From positions 460,941 to 524,940 of the forward strand of contig MNCI01014438.1 in NCBI GenBank assembly GCA_015680685.1: 64,000 nucleotides of DNA. The letters run 5' to 3'. A program made the position numbers and the translations under genes. How positions within the stretch are numbered: the first letter of the stretch is position 1; every line of letters starts with the position of its first letter. This document shows, one piece after another, positions 10,688 to 21,836 of this stretch. This DNA is from Gnetum montanum. Its lineage: Eukaryota; Streptophyta; Gnetopsida; Gnetales; Gnetaceae. The notes beneath the pieces are model-generated. The model saw nothing but the letters and a program-made list of their open reading frames with translations, did no database searches and was not told where the DNA came from.

Positions 10688-11785
10688 GAGTTCACATGTA
10701 AGCTTATCCGCTAAGTATTCTCATGTGTGGCATGGGGGTGGAGTTGGCCTTAGAGCCTCAGGCTATTTTGGGATTCGTACTACGTATGAAGTTGGGTGAG
10801 GTTGTGATTGAATGGTCGCATGTGGTTGAGCAAAAGGCTAGTTGGGCACCTTGATGACATAAGGGCTGGGTTTACTTTGTGTTTGCGAGGTAGAGGGTTG
10901 GTAATCATTAGGACTTTCAGGTATCCTAACGACGTATGGGGTTGGTTTAGGCCGAGGTTGGACCTCTGCTGTTGCAACGGCAAGCGGTACTCGGACTATG
11001 TAAGGGGCAGGCCGAATAGAAGGTGTTTGTGAGTTTGCAGAAGTAGTGGCAGGAGGTATATGTACCACGTATGGTTTTTCGTGTGTCGGGGTGTTAGAAG
11101 TCGCTACGGCAGGGGGTACGTAGACAACATATGGCTGCTACGGGGCATATTATAACTGAGGTATGGATGTTGATGCAGTGGGAGGAATACGCACTACAAA
11201 TGGCTTGTTAGGAATTTTTTGCTCATGGTCAGACTAGACAGTGTTAATGCTAGGTGTTCCAGGTTCGTTATCTAGGTAGATTGTGTTAATAACGTATGGT
11301 GCCTCTTTGGTATTCAGAGGGTCTTTATACACTCCCATGGCCTGGTTTTGCTGTTGGACCGGGTTGGCCTCATCAAACGTGATTTGACCTCCATCAGTCA
11401 TTCGTTGTATGTCTTGTTTCAGGGTGAAATAGTAATCCGTACCATGCCCATTACGTTGGTGATAGTCGCAGAAGCGATCCATTCTAAAACCTTTTGGTAC
11501 TGGGGGCTAATTCGGCATTGCTAAGCTTGGGTTCTAAACCAGTTGACAGAACCAATCATGTCTTTGGATAGCATCAGGGGATAATTGTTTGTGTTTCATT
11601 AACCCAACCTTCAGGAGTTGGTCAAATAACTACGATGGCTTCATAGGTAGTGGTATGTATTGGGAAGGTTCTTTCCTCTTGAAGTTTCTTGTATAGTTTG
11701 GTGTTGGGTTTTGTGATGAGGATGACTCTGATGCGGTCACAGGAGTGGGTTTAGTGTAATTAGTAGGGGCAATGGGCGATTTGCT
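10688..11785 (-). pseudogene. gag: E2 gag C-terminal part: zinc-knuckle-like motif and PYVVRIP repeats
   Basis: Follows the capsid domain. A knuckle-like motif, CDYHQRNGHGTDYY (near 11450-11480), fits the family pattern C-x2-H-x4-H-x4-C except that the last Cys is Tyr. After it comes a proline-rich linker with about eight copies of a short motif, P-[YF]-V-[VI]-x-[IV]-P (PYVVRIP, PYIVRVP, PYVIKVP, PFVVRIP), spaced about 20-25 residues (roughly 10750-11220). Related elements here have two or three copies. Several stops break the frame. The linker may be a flexible spacer or a docking repeat; its function is unknown. Confidence 0.7.
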
Positions 11786-12529
11786 TTATTGTCCCATGTT
11801 TTCTTGCTGTGTTTCTGCCAATGCTGTTATAGTTGTTTTAGCCTTTTCATTATCTTTTTTACTGTGTTGATTCTTAAAGGCTAAATACGCAGGATCGTGG
11901 CTATTTTGGGCCACCTCCTCTATGTTTTTAATCTGTACAAAGGCTTGATTGAGGTTACGTGCATTGAGGTAATATAACTTGGATTTGAAAAAGTCGTTGA
12001 TAGACCCTTTTAGAATGGTGAGTAGATACGTCTGTGGGATCAGCTCATGGAGCTCATTGAGACCAGCACTCCACCTTTGGATGAATTTTTGTACGGGTTC
12101 CAGAGGTGCTTGTTTGACCTGTATAAGGCTATCAAGTGTCGCTTCAGGTTTCAAGTTATACTTGAACCTGGTAACGAATTGATGTAACAATTCCTCTAAG
12201 GAAAATATCGAGCTTCTTGATAAGGCTTGATACCAATCAAGTGCTTTCCCTGAGAGAGACATAGGGAACACTCGTAAAATGGCGTGTGGCCATGCCTGAA
12301 GTAATGCACATTCTAGTCTAAATGTTATAAGGTAAGCATTGGGGTCCATCTCCCCATTATATTTAGTTAGCATAGGCAATGATACACCTTTGGGTAATGT
12401 TAGGGGCAGAACCAAAGAGCTGATGGGGTCATCGTGGTAAAAGTCCACTACCTTCAACTCTCCGTCGACGGCTGTCTTGAGGCGTTTGACCTCGTCAGTT
12501 AGTTCCTGCATTAGTTTCTTAGCATCCAT
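11786..12529 (-). CDS. gag: E2 gag capsid domain
   Basis: A 247-codon frame with the retrotransposon gag core, which forms the particle shell: TKYNGEMDPNAYLITFRLEC, FPMSLSGKALDWYQAL, LEELLHQFVTRFKYNLK, then VKQAPLEPVQKFIQRW and SKLYYLNARNLNQAF. It begins ahead of the core with a short segment (MDAKKLMQELTDEVKRL) conserved in E3, E5 and E6. The annotated ATG is probably internal to a longer gag, since upstream sequence continues the frame behind one stop. Uninterrupted within this part. Confidence 0.85.
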   Translation of the reverse strand: MDAKKLMQELTDEVKRLKTAVDGELKVVDFYHDDPISSLVLPLTLPKGVSLPMLTKYNGEMDPNAYLITFRLECALLQAWPHAILRVFPMSLSGKALDWYQALSRSSIFSLEELLHQFVTRFKYNLKPEATLDSLIQVKQAPLEPVQKFIQRWSAGLNELHELIPQTYLLTILKGSINDFFKSKLYYLNARNLNQAFVQIKNIEEVAQNSHDPAYLAFKNQHSKKDNEKAKTTITALAETQQENMGQ

Positions 12530-13640
12530 CCAATCTTAAGCACTAGGTGAGGTGGCCGCTTGGGGATGTGGTACAGTGTATAGATTAGATTGTTGAATAG
12601 TGGGTTGGAAGGCTGAAAGCTGTGTAGTTGGAGGTTGTACTTGTGGAATATTTATAGCAGGTGGTATCAAAGGCAGCACATTGTGGGCAAGGGGTTGCTA
12701 TTGTTGTGGTTGTGTTTGGGGGATGTTGACTGGTGGAATTGTGTGAGGTGGTATGTTGTAGTGAGGGGGTTAATGTGGTTGAGCACCAATTGCTGCCCAT
12801 TGCCCGGTCATGTTTTGTGTAGGAATCCCCTGAACTTGTTGAGTTACAATGGTAAAAGGGGCTCCGTGAGTTTGGACCCGAGGGATATAATGGGAAGACG
12901 TAGATGTCGGTATCACATGCAGCATCCCGATCACATGGGGTGGGAAGGTCACTCTTACATTGTTTTGAGGGGGTTGCATTTGTAAGAACGGGGGTGCCGT
13001 AGCTACAGGAGGAATTGTGAGGGGAAGCATGTTGACTTGAACATCATTTGCTAGAGGAATGGGGATGAGAGCGGCTGCATCTTGTTGAGGCGCATGCGCA
13101 TGCATGATGTTCAGTGGTTGGAGGGATGTAGTTTCGCCCGTGAATGGGTGAAACAATGGGTTTATATAAGTTTGTGGGCTAAGGGTGTGGTATGAGTCTT
13201 CATGCTTAGATTGGGTAGTGAACTCATCTTCCTCTTCCGGTTGAGGATTTACTACGGGTTGATCGAGCGACTGGCTCCTTTGCAGCAGGAGATGTGTGAT
13301 GAGCTCAGAGTGAGGCTGTGGAAGAGGGATGATGTCGTATGGGGAAGGGATGAACTCTTGTCCTGCCCTATGGAAAATTTCATATTGCCTCTTTACTTCT
13401 ATTTCGGCTTAGTCCACAGCTAGGTCGGCTTGTATTTTCACGCATATGAAGTTGTACTGGTCTTGAGTTATGATGTTAGATGATGGGTTCCTCCCTTGCA
13501 ATCTAAGGGACCGACGAGGCCCCATTGTGGATTGTACCACAGGCTATTGGATCGTGGGCTGTTGGACAGCCATGGTGCCTATGATGTCGGTGACCTGAGT
13601 GGTTGTAGCGGTGGTGTTTACGATGTTCATGATGAATAGT
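12530..13640 (-). pseudogene. gag: E2 gag N-terminal proline/threonine-rich region
   Basis: A minus-strand frame rich in Pro, Gln, Thr and Ala, low in complexity (for example MHAHAPQQDAAALIPIPL), with a few in-frame stops. Near the 5' end it contains YNFICVKIQADLAVD, which aligns with NYNFICAKVQADLPLD near the start of E6 gag. That fixes it as the N-terminal part of gag rather than a separate gene. No domain is recognised. Confidence 0.6.
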
Positions 13641-14385
13641 TGAGGATGTGACACAGTGTAGGGATATGAAATTGATGCACTTAGTGTGGCATAAACCTAT
13701 GTTGGTGACGCACGACGTATAGACTGGGTCTCAGCATATAGGCTTCAACGACCAGCGTATAATGACAGCGTAGACAATGTATAGGTATACAGCGTATAGT
13801 GTCAGCGTAGAGAATATAAGGCGTAAAGCGTACAGCGTATACGCTAAGTAGCGTAGACAACATCTGTGTATAGCATAAACAGGGTTTACAGCGTACAGAA
13901 TGTAGCATATACTGGACAGCAGCGTAGATGAGTCTACGGCATAGAGAGCGTAGCATAAACTGAACTGTAGAGACAAAGTCAGTGTACAGCATAGACAGGG
14001 TCTACAGCGTAGAGAGTGCAGCGTAAACTTAGCAGTCGTGTATATGTCAGCAGAATAAATAGGGTCTTGTTTGGAACGTAGGCAAAGTCTGCAGCATAAA
14101 GTGTGCAGTGTATATTTGGCAGCATAGATGTTGGGGATTTTGCAGATAGAGTTAGCGTATGGTTAACAGCATAGACGCTAAGAGACTTGCAGATGATAAG
14201 TTTTAAATGGAGCAGCATAGATGCTTAATAGCATAGACGCTCAATAGCGTAGACGCTGGATAGTTTGTAGACAGTTAGTTTTGAACTGAGTAGCATAAAT
14301 GTTGGGAGGTTTGTAGAAAGGGTCAGCATATACTTGATAGAGTAGACGCTGGGAGTTCTGAAGCACACTATGTTTTATATAGAGT
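13641..14385 (-). repeat. leader of E2 with AGCGTA-type short repeats
   Basis: Between PBS and gag the leader is full of CAGCGTAGA, CAGCGTATA, CAGCATAGA and AGTCTACAGC words at irregular spacing. Apparent open frames rich in Leu, Tyr and Ala arise from the repetition and are not taken as genes. The leader of E6 at the same place has a different, longer repeat. Confidence 0.6.
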
Positions 14386-14402
14386 CCCTCCTTCTAGCGC
14401 CA
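14386..14402 (-). promoter_or_regulatory. primer binding site of E2
   Basis: TGGCGCTAGAAGGAGGG, five bases inside the LTR end. The initial TGG pairs with the CCA end of a tRNA primer. The identical 17 bases stand six bases after the 5' LTR of E6. I cannot name the tRNA from sequence alone. Confidence 0.75.
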
Positions 14403-14407
14403 ATTTT

Positions 14408-15513
14408 TGTACCGTCCAAAATCATCATTCTCCAGCTAGAAGGAAATAGGGACTTGCAGATATCTAGACACGTACAGAAGATCCTACCTTTGCTTGAGGG
14501 CAAGCTGGAATTAATGAAGGTAGAGTACCTTGAGTGGTCCACATGCTGATCAGGCAAGGATTTCCCCAAACGTACACCGAGGTGCTATACGCTAGGTTAT
14601 ACATGAATGGTGTAACAGGTGTAAAACAAAGCGTAAACAGTGTAACTGATGCAAACAGAGCGTAAACATAAAAGAGCGTAAACAGAATACATGCAAGAAT
14701 TAATGCAAACTGTAATAGATTTTAGGAATAAAATGTAACAATGGTATTTCAAAATGAGAGTTACAATGCGCCGGTCTAACGTAGTTGTGGCTTTGACACA
14801 AGGCAGACGAAAAGCCTCAGTGGATGCAGGGATGACTATGGGCTGGTTCACACTATAGGCACAACGTAGAGGCTGTATGCTCAGCATACAAGGTTGTCTA
14901 GCATACAAGGTTCTGTGCTCTGGTTCTTAGCGTCTCTGCTTTTCTCTCTAGTTTGCTCTAAAAATTTGTCAACCTCCCCTTCTCTAATGAAAAATTGGGG
15001 TTTTTATACAGGTTTAGGGTGACACGTGGTGCATTGATCAGGTGTGAAAGAATAAAATTTACAAGTGTACAACATGTTACATCTGTTGGGTGTATACGCT
15101 ATATTAGGCGGGCGTAGACTATGGGCATATATGCTGGGCATATGCAAACTTGGGCGTATACGCTGTGGATGCTGGGCGTATACGCTAGGTGTATACGCTG
15201 ATGGTTGCTGGGCAGATACACTGCAAATGTAATCTGTGGCATATATGCTGGGCGTATACGCTGTGAGTATCAGGCGTATATGCTGAGAATACATACTTAG
15301 TGTAAACTAAGTATTTTAAGCTCCGATGTTGCCAAATTAGATAGCAGATGTTGTCGTGGTCATCGATAGGTCCTGAGGAACTGCTCCTCGTTGAGTTTGA
15401 CTTTGCTTGAAGCTGTTTGTGGGGTCCTCAAGCTTTAGTCATGCTGGGGAGCATCGTGACTTAGCTCAATTATTTTTGGAAAAGTACTAAGCTTGAAATT
15501 TTGTGGTGTATCA
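14408..15513 (-). repeat. 5' LTR of E2
   Basis: On the minus strand it begins TGATACACCACAAAATTTC and ends GGACGGTACA, next to the PBS. Length is 1106 bases. A TATA-like TATAAAAA (minus strand) lies at 15001-15008. The upstream half repeats GCGTATACGCT words. Its 3' partner is off-window. Confidence 0.75.
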
Positions 15514-16990
15514 ATTCCAGCTTATCAAGACCCTTACTGAGGAAATAAAACTCCTTAAGGCTATTGGGTCTGATACGGTACAAGTTATGGACTTCTACTA
15601 GGACGATCTAATGAGCCTGATAATCCCTACACTAACATTACCCCTAGGTATGTCACTCCCCCATTTCATGAAATAGAATGGGGAGGAAGATCCCAATTCA
15701 TACCTTGTTATGTTTAGGTCTGAGTTCCTTCTTCTACAACAATGGCCACACATGATCATCTGTGTATTTGCCAAGTCTCTAATCGGAAAAGCCCTGAACT
15801 GGTACCGCACCCTTCCATGCTACTCCATATCAACCCTAGAGGAGCTTCTGACCCATTTCGTGACATGTTTCAAGTACAACTTGAGATCAAAGTTCACGCT
15901 GGATCATTTGATGAGTGTAAAACAAGACCTGTTGGAACCAGTCCAGAAGTTCATCCAATGCTAGACTGTGATCTTTAACAAAATCTGTGAGCCCATCATG
16001 GAGGCCCATTTATTGGCCATCTTCAAGGATGTAGTAAATGACTTTATTAAGTCCAAGTTGTATTATCTTGCTCCGTGCATTGTCAGTCAATATTTCACCT
16101 AGACTAAGAGCATACACGATGTGGCTAAGGCAAGCAAAGAGTCAGCCTATGTTGCATACAAGAACACCTTTGCGAACAAGGACAAGGGTAAGGCTGCTAC
16201 ACTCACAGTGGTCACTATGGAAAACAAGGCCAAACCCAAACCTAATAACAACAGTAACAAGAACAATAAGAAACTAGCCACACTTGTAGCTAACCCCACG
16301 CCCAAACAGGGTAATGCACTATAGCCTCCTACATTTGCACCTGAGACATCTGCACCACCTAAACCAAACTTTGAGCGTAAAGATCACTCAAAGTATACCC
16401 CACTGCCTGTTAAACCTTCAGATATTTTGAAGCAACTACTGGCGATAGGGTACATCCAACACAAGAGGATGTTGGAGGATGGGGCCAGGAAGCATCAAAA
16501 GTATTGTGAACTCCTTAGGAACCCCTCATTGACTTTGTCCACAAGCCCCTAGTTCCTAAGGGTTTCAAGCTAGAGCAGTTCTATGACTACCACCAACAGT
16601 GTGGTCACGACACAGATTACTGCATGGCATTGAAGGATGACATCCAAAGGATGATCAATCAGGGAAAACTGGTGCTAGATGAAAGCAATCTAGTAAATCC
16701 TGAGAATCAATCCTTACATGTCTACACTGACTCTCTCAATGCCAAAAACATCGATTACATTATCAACACCATCGGCGTTGATAGTAATCCTAGACCACCC
16801 CAGCAGCTGTTTGTGGTCTGTATGCCTCAGCGTAGTGCACTAGCATCACCAACGGCTAATCAAAGTCTACGAAAACCTTTTCTTCAAAGAGTCCCTCCTT
16901 GGACATCTCCCCTTGTACCATCTATTCCCCGAGCATCCACCCCTGCACCAACTGTTAGTAGAACTACACCATCGCCTTGCACATTAACAT
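15514..16990 (+). pseudogene. gag: E3 gag, 5'-truncated
   Basis: Begins at the E2 junction within the conserved segment QLIKTLTEEIKLLKAIGSD, just ahead of the capsid core. Capsid motifs follow: LLQQWPHMIICVFAKSLIGK, LTHFVTCFKYNL, VKQDLLEPVQKFIQC. Then come a Lys-rich stretch (NKDKGKAATL) and a knuckle-like motif, YDYHQQCGHDTDYC, in which the first Cys is Tyr. The linker has motifs of the PFVV-x-P type (QPFVVCMP). Many stops (for example TAG at about 15600, 15675 and 15963) make it a clear pseudogene. Confidence 0.8.
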
Positions 16991-17299
16991 AGTTAGCTCC
17001 ATTTTTTATTAGGGGGCCAAACCATTCAATAGCCCCTGCCCCACATAAGATAGCCTTATAGCCTTCTCGTCCTAAGAAATGAGAAGTGTGCTTCACTGGT
17101 GAGATGTCAAGGGAAGATACTGGCCCAGGTACCTCCAAGACTACACTCTCATCCCCTGCATCTACGCCCTCATCACCTTAAAATGATGTTGCTACCCATG
17201 CATAGTCTTCGCCACCTCGCCCAAGGGGACCTGAACCCAAACTTGAAACTATCCCCCCTTGGGAAATTCATCTTTTGTGATGAATAGAAGAGGAGAAAG

Positions 17300-18182
17300 G
17301 CAATAAACTAGAAGGTGGCCAAGACCTTTTGGGTACCCTCTCCTAGGTCAAGTAGGCTCTGAAACATTAAAACGCTACATTGAGCCTGTACAACCTAATC
17401 ATGACATCTACTAAACACCATGAGACATTGTTTTGCATGTTAACGGCAATCTGTATCGATGAGAACATGCCAGCAGAAGAGAAGGTGATCCATTTGGTCA
17501 TGCTTCCTTTTCTACCTGTGGAGCCAAAGCCATCCCAACTAACTTTTTATGATGATTCCATTAGGGAAGACCCTGAACAGGGTCAGGTGACTATAGCACC
17601 TCTGTTCATCACAATCCAAGTCGGTTAACATAAGATCTGGAGGGTACACATTGATGATGGGACTGCTACTAATGTCATCCATTTCCCTATTATGGACAAG
17701 CTAGGTTTGATTGACCAGATCAGACCCATAACAATGTCATGCTTAAAGTCGTTCAATGGGGCACTGGTTGTGGTAAAAGGCATAGTCCATATTGACTTCG
17801 TGGTAGGGGACCAGTTCCCCACAAATGCAACATTCATCGTGGTTGAAGAGATGCCTGGGTTTAACCTGATCTTGGGAAGGTCATGGTCAGCACAACTTAG
17901 GGATATCTCTTTGCCCATCCATCAAGAGATCCATCTATCCTATGTAGGTAGGGAGGTGGTAATCCATGGCAACAAGGTAGCAACACAAGCTATCAACAAC
18001 ATGAATATGGAATAGGGCTCAGAGAACTGACTCAGCATGCTAGTTTAGAAAATGAAAATGCATGGGCTGAGTTGCCCTTCCAGCCAAGGGACAATGATAT
18101 AGATGAAGGCCCTGGCAAAGCTCCTAGGCCTTACACCTTTCCCAATCCACGATGGGTGAAGAAGCAGTTACGCATAGCGTAG
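17300..18182 (+). pseudogene. pro: E3 protease and conserved C-terminal tail
   Basis: Aspartic protease part of the polyprotein: TSTKHHETLFCMLTAI, VHIDDGTATNVIHFPIMDKL (active site DDG), FNLILGRSWSAQL, SPIHQ-like PIHQEIHLSYVGRE. The tail WAELPFQPRDND, then PNPRWVKKQLRIA and TAG at 18180-18182, is conserved in E6 and E5, where the frame also stops directly after an I/V-Ala pair. Stops near 17626 and 18013 inactivate the copy. The GT inside this tail (18156) is the candidate 5' splice site toward pol. Confidence 0.8.
18150..18162 (+). other. candidate 5' splice site at the end of E3 protease
   Basis: CGATGG/GTGAAG: the GT at 18156-18157 begins a codon (Trp/Val). At the homologous codon boundary E6 has AAG/GTCAGG (32650) and E5 CGA/GTTAAT (52782). 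Phase 0 matches the phase of the pol acceptors. Confidence 0.4.
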
Positions 18183-18311
18183 CAACACCACTGTTTCTTG
18201 CCTAATTTCCATCCTTTGTACATTTACCACTTTTTTTTTGCATCCATCTTTCTACGCTAAGTATTAATTAACCATTTTCTAAATTGTTAGCATATCACTT
18301 CCTTACCACAC

Positions 18312-18527
18312 GATGGCCCAAAATGGCCTAAAACTACACTACCACATGATGCCTCAAAATGGACTAAAACTACGCTACTACGTCATGGCCTGAAATGGCC
18401 TAAAACTATTCTGTTATCCGATGGCCCAAAACAACCTAAAACTAGTGAGGGCCTGAAATGACCTAAAACTATCTGATGGCCCAAAATGGCCTAAAACTAA
18501 CGATGGTCCAAAATGGCCTAAAACTAA
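18312..18527 (+). repeat. minisatellite between protease and antisense gene of E3
   Basis: About seven degenerate units built on GGCCCAAAATGGCCTAAAAC followed by TA and a short variable spacer, at about 25-36-base spacing. It is the counterpart of the 32-base repeats in E2 and the shorter runs in E5 and E6. Confidence 0.8.
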
Positions 18528-18662
18528 AAAATTAAAAGCAAAAACATAACATAACATAGCATAAAATCAATTTTATTTCAAAATTTAATTCCTTCATTAA
18601 ACATTTTCCAATGTCTACAAAAGTTTTACAAAAAATTTAAAATTTCAAAAAATCCCATGCTG

Positions 18663-20160
18663 TCATGGGTTATCTTCATCTGCATCATCTTCTTTCACAT
18701 CGTTTACTCCTGCATCATTCCCTTCCGCATCACCTTCCTCTACATTGCCCTCATTTGCCTCTTCATCTCCATCCTCTAAAGGCCTTGCATCTTCATCTAG
18801 AACCTGCATTGTAAAAGTGAAGTAGTCAACTAGAGCAACACATGAAAGCTAGCATAAGCCTTTTCTATAGCAAAACGTGACGAACCCAAGATGGCCCTAC
18901 GTCCGTTTCGAAGGGTATGCGATCCAAATTGAGCCTGAGATGGTGCCAGACCTCCTCCTTTGTGATATTAGCCCAATGCCTATTGCTTGGTTTAGTGTCT
19001 GTAGCAGCTTCTCCTTTTTGACAATCGTCCATCTTAGTGGTCCCAGAGAAAAGGAGGCGGTAGTAGTCTCACCTGTGGAAAGATTTGCTTCTCGTTCTGG
19101 AGATTCATTGAACCTTACCTACTCCATGAACTTGTTATAGGCCTTAGATCCACCAATGACATTTACGAATGCTTTATAAGTAAACACCTCCAAAGAAGCA
19201 TCTCTGTATAGTTTGAGGTAGGTGGCATGTTCCATTTTATACATGTGTTTATGGTTTTTTTGGGGCTACCCCCACTTGTAAACTTTGGTGTTGTAGTCCT
19301 TCCAATCTTGGTTCTTCTAGGACAAAAAGTCCATCTACATTCACTATTCTATTATTTCTCAGGTGGCTTCATTGTTATGGTGCACAACTGTCCAATATCT
19401 AGCATAATCTATCACAGCCGTGTGCCAACTACCATCATTAGTATCATGGGCCATGAGGAATTCATTCCTCGATTTGAGGTCTCCCACTTCGGTGCTCAGT
19501 TGAGCTTTCTCTTTCTTAGCTTTTTGGACCCATTTCCATAGGTCCTCATTAATGCACCTACACTCCCACAGGGAGCATGTCGAGTGCAAAGTGCATTTGC
19601 TAGCATCGTTGTATATGCAACAAGGCACCTCGGCCACTTTGGGTAGGAATGTAGGCATGACACCAACCTTCAATGCCCGTGTCAGGTCCCATTTGAGCTG
19701 AAAGGCTGTAACCACACAAAGACCACATCAGTCACATTAGCATAGCAATGTTAGCAAACACAAGAACTCTAGCGTAGCAACACAAAAGAGCCTAGCATAG
19801 CTACTTTACTTACCTACTTCAGGATCGACCTGTCTAAGATGGCCGATCATGTTGTTGATGACCCCTTGCATGAATGTAAACTTGTTGGGGGTCTCGGCCC
19901 ATGGCTCCATGTGAATCAGAGTGGGTCCTACAGCATTAATAGTGGTGTCTATCATACAACTAAATGCATCAGTAATGATTGAGGTGAACTTTGATAAGGC
20001 TGTGAGTAAAGCAAATGATAGTGTGAGGGCTCAGGGGTGATAATGGGTGGATCGCCCATCGACACATTATCGAATACATTGTCAAACTCACCAGCATCTA
20101 ATTATAGTCCCCCTCCTTTCTGACTCAAAACCATGGCAGTATCCTTGGTGTTTTTTCATT
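18663..20160 (-). pseudogene. antisense gene of E3, 3' half
   Basis: Opposite to gag-protease. Read from 20160 down: ETPNKFTFMQGVINNMIGHL and RQVDPEVG, a GTAAGT donor, then SFQLKWDLTRALKVGVMPTF, a cysteine-containing charged domain (CTLHSTCSLWECRCINEDLW, KKEKAQLSTEVGDLKSRNEF, DYARYWTVVH), an intron ending GCAG, and a very acidic last exon (DEDARPLEDGDEEANEG) stopping at 18663-18665. All blocks align with E5 and E6. The 5' exons were separated by insertion of E4 at 20161. A few in-frame stops are present. Confidence 0.7.
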
Positions 20161-21836
20161 TGTAGTGACCAAAAATGTTGGCGGCTCAAAAACACCGAGG
20201 GGTCATCAACCATTGATAGTTTTAACACCATTTCTACAGGAGAGCCATGTTGGATGGGACAAAAACAAGGTACCCTGAATAGTCTGGTTGATCAGATAGG
20301 GACTTAGTTGGTGTTAATATAACCTTTTGCAACTAGATAATTTGAAAATGAAACTGATAGCACGAAGTAATTGTTAAATGTAAAAGAGACAAAAAATAGT
20401 GTAAAATGTAATAATAAGCATGAGATAAAGTAAAATGCAGTTAGAAAAATGCACTGCTTTGAAGCTATGACTTCACTATATTAAGATGGATACAATTGGT
20501 TGCACAACGCTGAGAAGTGTAGAGATCCCGAGAGTAACCAAGATGTATGCTTGAATGTGGATTCAATCATTAACAATGTGAAGTGCTACCAAGGTGGTAG
20601 AAAAGAGCAGAAAAAAATGCCCACTGAGAGTGCTAATTATTTTCAATGTCAAACAGAAAGCTTACAATGCTCAAGGTCATAGTGCTAACCTTTTTCTTGT
20701 CAGCCAACAAAATTGTTAGTTGAGTAGATTGCCAAGAAGTTGGAATTGGGGACCTCTCAAGTGTTGCTCATTGGGGTATTTATAGGACTGAGTGCATGCG
20801 AAAGATGTGGTTTGGATGCCACGTGCCTTGGGCTTATGCTAACCTGTCTATGCTACACATGCCTACATGATCGTTGGGCAAGTCGACCATGCTGTAATTA
20901 CAAGCTTGCCACGCTGTTATTGCACTGTCAGAGCAACTGTGCAATTAGGTGGAGTGCATTGATGTAGTGTAACTACTCATCACGCTTTGCTATGCTTTGT
21001 AGCGCATCATGTTTGGCATGGCATAGCATCTTGTTACGCTGTGCTATGCTATGCAATGTAGGGTAGCCACTGGTTTGAAGCAAAAAATTTGCGTTGTGTC
21101 CTACTACACATATTGAAGACCTTTGAATTGTGCTAATTTTTTTTTGCATTTTTGCTACGCTACACTATGCTACATAGCATATCATAGCATAGCAGCTATC
21201 CTTAGTCGCAAAAAAAAGTCACCAATCTGCAAACTATGCCTTTTTCACTGTGAAGCTTGCAAATTTGGTAATCCTGCCCTTTGAGATGCCTTCTGTTACT
21301 TTCACAGAATTTCTATGCCTCACTGCACCATGTAGCTTAGTTTAGCGTAGCGTAGTAGCAAACATGACCTACTTTTGCCAAGTTTTCCACTTTCTGACAG
21401 AAGGAGACATTGCTGAAGGACTTGAAGTCGGGCGAGGGGAATGACCATCTAGCTTTTTCTACACCATGCTACACTGCATAGCATAGCATAGCATAGCACT
21501 TCTCTTCTATAAACGTCTTCTAAAGTCTGCTACGCTACATAGCATGGCGTAGCGTAGCAAAACTCCTTGACTTAGAACACTTGTTGAAGTGTTTTGCATG
21601 TTCTGAGCACTGCCAACAATTCCACACACCACTCCTAAGTGCATTATCAGCTGGATGGACTACTCAAGTGGGTAGGCTAGAGAATCCATTTAGCCTGTTG
21701 ACACCTGGGGTAGAAAACTTACTGAATTGGATAGTCTGAACATTAGAGTGTCCATCTCCTGAATAATTTCCATAACGCTGTTTGAATTGCAAAGACTTGG
21801 TGAAGTAAGCATGCCTTCGAATTTTGGGATGTTTCA
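20161..21836 (-). repeat. 3' LTR of E4
   Basis: Minus-strand LTR: begins TGAAACATCCCAAAATTC at 21836 and ends GGTCACTACA at 20161; 1676 bases. TATA box TATAAATA (minus strand) at 20777-20784. It is strongly enriched in self-complementary TGCTACGCTAC/GTAGCGTAGCA words, with a perfect 11-bp stem at 21528-21538 / 21549-21559. The polypurine tract lies just to its right (CCCCTCTTTG on the plus strand). Confidence 0.8.

Larger units (their letters stand above)
7504..15513 (-). mobile_element. E2: 5' part of a second-subfamily Tat element
   Basis: Read on the minus strand from 15513: 5' LTR, PBS, repeat-rich leader, gag, protease, minisatellite, then the antisense gene (plus strand) up to the point where E1 inserted at 7504. 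The pol part is off-window to the left. Its LTR is shorter (1106 bases) than those of E4-E6 and its proteins are clearly diverged from them, so it is a separate subfamily with the same layout. It lies inside the gag of E3; the 5 bases after the LTR (15514-15518, ATTCC) would be one target duplication. Confidence 0.8.
15514..20160 (+). mobile_element. E3: middle part of a Tat element (gag, protease, part of antisense gene)
   Basis: Starts in the middle of gag where E2 inserted, and ends inside the antisense gene where the LTR of E4 begins. Gag and protease are on the plus strand and the antisense gene on the minus strand. It is the outermost host of both nested stacks in this window; its LTRs and pol are not visible. 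Confidence 0.75.

Noticed and set aside
12635-13423. Plus-strand frames opposite E2 gag N-terminus
   Set aside because: Shadows of the Pro/Gln-rich gag region; no match to other copies.
13681-15294. Minus-strand frames rich in Tyr, Leu and Ala in the E2 leader and LTR
   Set aside because: They are made by AGCGTA/TACGCT word repetition and are not conserved in E6.
18650-20160. Treating the acidic and charged exons as a separate host gene
   Set aside because: The same blocks recur at the same position in five other element copies, so they belong to the retrotransposon family.
21000-21560. CRISPR-like or satellite array in the E4 LTR
   Set aside because: The GCTACGCTA words are irregularly spaced palindromes inside a plant LTR, without constant repeats and spacers.
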